This document shows positions 7,011 to 9,578 of a stretch of DNA of 9,578 nt, piece by piece; positions within the stretch are counted from its first letter, which is position 1; every line of letters starts with the position of its first letter. Origin of the DNA: Flavobacteriaceae bacterium UBA1115. GTDB taxonomy: Bacteria > Bacteroidota > Bacteroidia > Flavobacteriales > Flavobacteriaceae. Both the position numbers and the translations under genes were made by a program. The notes under the pieces are model-generated. The model saw nothing but the letters and a program-made list of their open reading frames with translations, was not told where the DNA came from and did no database searches. The DNA lies in assembly GCA_002313325.1 (NCBI GenBank), contig DCBE01000023.1, forward strand, positions 1-9,578, written 5' to 3'.

Positions 7011-7910
7011 GTGCACAAACCAATCGCCACAAACGAATACTTGCCACTTCACAAATTTGAGGAAAAAGGGGTGTCGGTATACCTTAAAAGAGAGGATCTA
7101 GTTTTTCCACTGGTTTCGGGTAACAAATGGCGTAAACTCAAGTATAATTTTAAAGCATTTAATGCTTCTTCTGCCAAAGGAATACTCACGTTTGGCGGCG
7201 CATACTCCAATCACCTTGCTGCAGCTGCTGCGCTTGCCGCTCAGGAACAAATTCCCATTGTCGGAATTGTTAGAGGTGAAGAACTTGCTAACATACCTTT
7301 GAACCCCACTTTATCCCATTGCGAAGCTAATGGCATGCAGCTGGTTTTTGTGACAAGAACCGAATACAAACTAAAAGCACTTGGCGAAACGGCAAGTCAG
7401 CTTGTGGCTGCGAAAAATTTAATTGTATTACCCGAGGGTGGCACCAACAAACTTGCGATTAAGGGGTGTATGGAAATTTTGACAAACGACGATTTGTGTT
7501 TTGATGTTATCGGTTGTGCTGTAGGAACAGGGGGTACCTTAGCGGGGTTGGCGGCGTCGGCTGCTGCGCATCAAAAAGTTGTGGGTTTTCAAATGGTAGA
7601 TGATGTTACAATCCCAGACCGTATTCGTACCTTTGTAGCACGTGATAATTGGGAACTCATAAGGCATTCCTCCTATACAGGCTACGCCAATGCCGATAAA
7701 AGACTTGTTGCATTTGCCAACGAGCTATTTAAAAAAACAGGAGTCCTATTGGATCCCATTTACACGGCACCTATGCTGTTTCAGTTGGTGCAAATGATAA
7801 AAGACAACACATGGTCGTTTGGAACAAATATTTTACTCATACATACTGGCGGAACACAGGGAATCGCTGGCTACAATTATCAGTATCAAGGGCAATGGCC
7901 AGAACCCTAG
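7011..7910 (+). CDS. PLP-dependent enzyme, D-cysteine desulfhydrase / ACC deaminase family (desulfhydrase-like)
   Basis: A fold-type II PLP enzyme of 299 residues. From the GTG at 7011, the PLP lysine is K39 in SGNKWRKLKY, the conserved Ser-Asn-His is 66-68 in GGAYSNH, and the phosphate-binding loop is GTGGT (172-176). Two positions that separate true ACC deaminases (Glu and Leu) from D-cysteine desulfhydrases (Ser/Thr and Thr) are T252 in DPIYT and T279 in IHTGG. SNH, rather than the SNQ of ACC deaminases, agrees. Breakdown of D-cysteine or a related D-amino acid to pyruvate and ammonia is therefore more likely than ACC deamination; the real substrate is unknown. A TTG at 7005 could add two residues, but it lies inside the -7 element, so GTG is preferred; no in-frame ATG lies near. 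It overlaps the next gene by 16 nt, which suggests an operon. Confidence 0.85.
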   Translation: MHKPIATNEYLPLHKFEEKGVSVYLKREDLVFPLVSGNKWRKLKYNFKAFNASSAKGILTFGGAYSNHLAAAAALAAQEQIPIVGIVRGEELANIPLNPTLSHCEANGMQLVFVTRTEYKLKALGETASQLVAAKNLIVLPEGGTNKLAIKGCMEILTNDDLCFDVIGCAVGTGGTLAGLAASAAAHQKVVGFQMVDDVTIPDRIRTFVARDNWELIRHSSYTGYANADKRLVAFANELFKKTGVLLDPIYTAPMLFQLVQMIKDNTWSFGTNILLIHTGGTQGIAGYNYQYQGQWPEP

Positions 7911-8680
7911 TCTTTATTCTCACCGCACTTCTGCTAACTTCCTGTGGCTCAAAAAAAGTAGTCTACAATGGCGAAGTCAAGCGCAACGCAAAAAAAATGG
8001 AGAATAAATCACCCAAGCAAACGGCAAAAAAACTGGCCAACTTAGATGCGCACATGCGCATGAAAGTTTATGTCTTGCAGTATGCACCTATTGCGCAAAA
8101 GGAGATGAAAAAATTTGGTATACCCGCAAGTATCACCCTTGCACAAGGGCTATTGGAATCGCAAGCCGGCGTTGGGAAGTTGGCACTTAAGTCCAACAAT
8201 CACTTTGGTATCAAATGCCACAAGGGTTGGCGAGGACCCAGCGTTTCTCACGATGATGACGCAAAAGGGGAGTGCTTTCGCAAGTATAAAAAAGTAGATC
8301 AATCCTATAGGGATCATTCCGAGTTTTTGCGTTACAGAGATCGATACAGCAAGCTATTCAAAATAAAAAAAACTGACTATGTCAGCTGGGCACACGGGCT
8401 AAAGAAAGCAGGCTACGCTACAGATCCGCAATATGCCTACAAGCTGATATCGCTAATTGATCGCTACGAACTTTGGCGATTTGACGCTAGTAAGGAGCCC
8501 ACAAAATTAAAAAAAGCCAAAAACAATAAGGCCTCAACCATTCAAAATTATGTCGTAAAACAAGGGGATACCTTGTATGCCATTGCCAAGGAATTTGACA
8601 CTTCAGTGCAAGCCCTCAAGGACCTTAACGGATTGCGCTCAAACGAACTGGCTATTGGCCAACAACTCATAGTAAAATGA
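7895..8680 (+). CDS. Glucosaminidase (FlgJ-type) lipoprotein with C-terminal LysM domain
   Basis: Likely a peptidoglycan hydrolase acting on glycan strands at the envelope. Taken from the ATG at 7895 (261 residues), it starts with a lipoprotein signal: MARTL, a hydrophobic stretch (5-14) and LTSC with the acylated cysteine at C17. A basic linker follows, then the glucosaminidase domain (about 58-197) with the likely catalytic E88 in LLESQAGVGKLA and the family's NNHFGIKCH (101-109). A second Lys-rich linker leads to one LysM peptidoglycan-binding module (about 218-261), starting NYVVKQGDTLYAIA. An in-frame ATG at 7811 would add 28 residues and bury the signal peptide, so 7895 is preferred. 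The gene overlaps the PLP-enzyme gene by 16 nt and its TGA overlaps the hemL start, so translation of all three is probably coupled. Confidence 0.92.
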   Translation: MARTLVFILTALLLTSCGSKKVVYNGEVKRNAKKMENKSPKQTAKKLANLDAHMRMKVYVLQYAPIAQKEMKKFGIPASITLAQGLLESQAGVGKLALKSNNHFGIKCHKGWRGPSVSHDDDAKGECFRKYKKVDQSYRDHSEFLRYRDRYSKLFKIKKTDYVSWAHGLKKAGYATDPQYAYKLISLIDRYELWRFDASKEPTKLKKAKNNKASTIQNYVVKQGDTLYAIAKEFDTSVQALKDLNGLRSNELAIGQQLIVK

Positions 8681-9578
8681 TGCAATACCAACGTAGTAGC
8701 GCCTTGTTCAATGAGGCAAAGAAAGTAATTCCAGGTGGGGTAAACTCCCCAGTACGCGCCTTTAGCGCTGTTGGTGGAACGCCTATTTTCCTCACGCATG
8801 CAAAGGGTGCGTATCTCTTCGATGAGGACCAAAATCGTTATATAGACTTTATTGCATCTTGGGGTCCCATGATTTTAGGGCATGCACACCCCAAAGTGGT
8901 CGCTGCTGTTCAGGCGCGTGCCGAAAAGGGAACTTCTTATGGCATTCCAACAGCACTGGAAACCGAAATTGCCAAACGTGCGCTTTCTATGGTGCCGCAC
9001 ATGGACCAAATCCGTTTTGTGAATTCAGGAACAGAAGCCTGCATGAGTGCGGTCCGACTGGCTCGGGGATTTACAGGGCGTGATAAAATCATCAAATTTG
9101 CTGGTTGCTATCACGGACACGCAGACGCCTTTCTAATTCAGGCCGGTAGTGGCGCCGTTACTTTTGGTAGTCCAAACAGTCCGGGGGTCACAGCGGGCAC
9201 GGCTAAAGACACCCTTCTCGCAGTATACAATAATTTGGATCACGTAGCTGAAATATTTCGCGCCAACACAGAGCAAATTGCTGCCATAATCGTTGAGCCA
9301 GTTGCTGGTAATATGGGTTGCGTTTTACCACAAGCAGGCTTCTTGGAGGGCTTGCGTAGTTTGTGTGATACACATGGCGCAGTTCTTATTTTTGACGAGG
9401 TCATGACAGGGTTTAGGTTGGCTCAGGGCGGTGCACAGGAATGTCTTGGCATTCGCGCCGATTTGGTTACTTACGGAAAAGTTATTGGAGGTGGTTTGCC
9501 CGTTGGTGCTTTTGCTGCTCGAAAAGAAATTATGAATTTCTTGGCACCACTTGGACCTGTTTATCAGGCAGGTACTTT
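8680..9578 (+). CDS. hemL: Glutamate-1-semialdehyde 2,1-aminomutase (partial, 3' end outside window)
   Basis: HemL converts glutamate-1-semialdehyde to 5-aminolevulinate, the tetrapyrrole precursor, in the C5 pathway. It is a PLP enzyme of the class III aminotransferase fold. The frame is open from 8680 to the window end, about 299 residues of an expected ~430. It shows IPGGVNSPVRAF (16-27), NSGTEA (113-118), GCYHGH (142-147), FDEVMTGFR with D239 contacting the pyridine nitrogen, and the PLP lysine K267 in TYGKVIGGGLPVGAF. Two ATGs lie side by side at 8677 and 8680. The second gives MQYQRSSALF, which fits the family start better; the first would give a 4-nt ATGA overlap. Either way the start overlaps the TGA of the glucosaminidase gene, so it should be translated from the same operon. 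Confidence 0.95.
   Translation, partial: MQYQRSSALFNEAKKVIPGGVNSPVRAFSAVGGTPIFLTHAKGAYLFDEDQNRYIDFIASWGPMILGHAHPKVVAAVQARAEKGTSYGIPTALETEIAKRALSMVPHMDQIRFVNSGTEACMSAVRLARGFTGRDKIIKFAGCYHGHADAFLIQAGSGAVTFGSPNSPGVTAGTAKDTLLAVYNNLDHVAEIFRANTEQIAAIIVEPVAGNMGCVLPQAGFLEGLRSLCDTHGAVLIFDEVMTGFRLAQGGAQECLGIRADLVTYGKVIGGGLPVGAFAARKEIMNFLAPLGPVYQAGT

Noticed and set aside
7811..7894. Upstream in-frame ATG start for the glucosaminidase gene
   Set aside because: It would add 28 residues read from inside the PLP-enzyme gene and bury the clear lipoprotein signal peptide that begins at 7895.
8548..8832. 94-codon minus-strand frame across the glucosaminidase/hemL junction
   Set aside because: It is antisense to the LysM domain and the conserved hemL N-terminus, with no features of its own.

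Overview
The window looks like ordinary core chromosome from a Bacteroidota bacterium, most likely a flavobacterium. The evidence is: TAnnTTTG-type -7 promoter elements in front of several genes, no Shine-Dalgarno sites before the starts, family sequences typical of that group (Era, Der, AlaRS, DUF4136 lipoprotein, FlgJ-type glucosaminidase with LysM), moderate-to-low GC, and a tRNA gene without an encoded CCA. Assignments rest on motifs and on memory of the families; no search was run.

Layout: (1) 14-120, minus strand: an initiator tRNA-Met gene with its own terminator and promoter. (2) 191-2398, plus strand: era and der, two ribosome-assembly GTPases. (3) 2399-3696, minus strand: a membrane-anchored M23 (LytM) peptidase followed by a small MerR-type regulator, coupled by a TAATG stop/start overlap. 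(4) 3780-6392, plus strand: alaS, divergent from the peptidase gene. (5) 6389-6928, minus strand: a DUF4136 lipoprotein that converges on alaS. (6) 7011-9578, plus strand: a tight three-gene run of a PLP-dependent D-cysteine desulfhydrase-like enzyme, a glucosaminidase/LysM lipoprotein, and hemL, which runs off the window end.

Functionally the window mixes translation (initiator tRNA, AlaRS, Era, Der), cell-wall remodelling (M23 endopeptidase, glucosaminidase), an envelope lipoprotein, PLP amino-acid chemistry and tetrapyrrole synthesis (HemL). Packing is very tight: every gap is under 90 bp, both convergent pairs meet at a palindrome that holds both stop codons, and three same-strand junctions overlap. 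I see no mobile element, CRISPR array, prophage, defence system or obvious novel multigene system. The best leads are small-scale: promoters placed so that the era and PLP-enzyme mRNAs would be leaderless, a start-codon correction for the PLP enzyme, and active-site residues that argue against the usual 'ACC deaminase' label for it.
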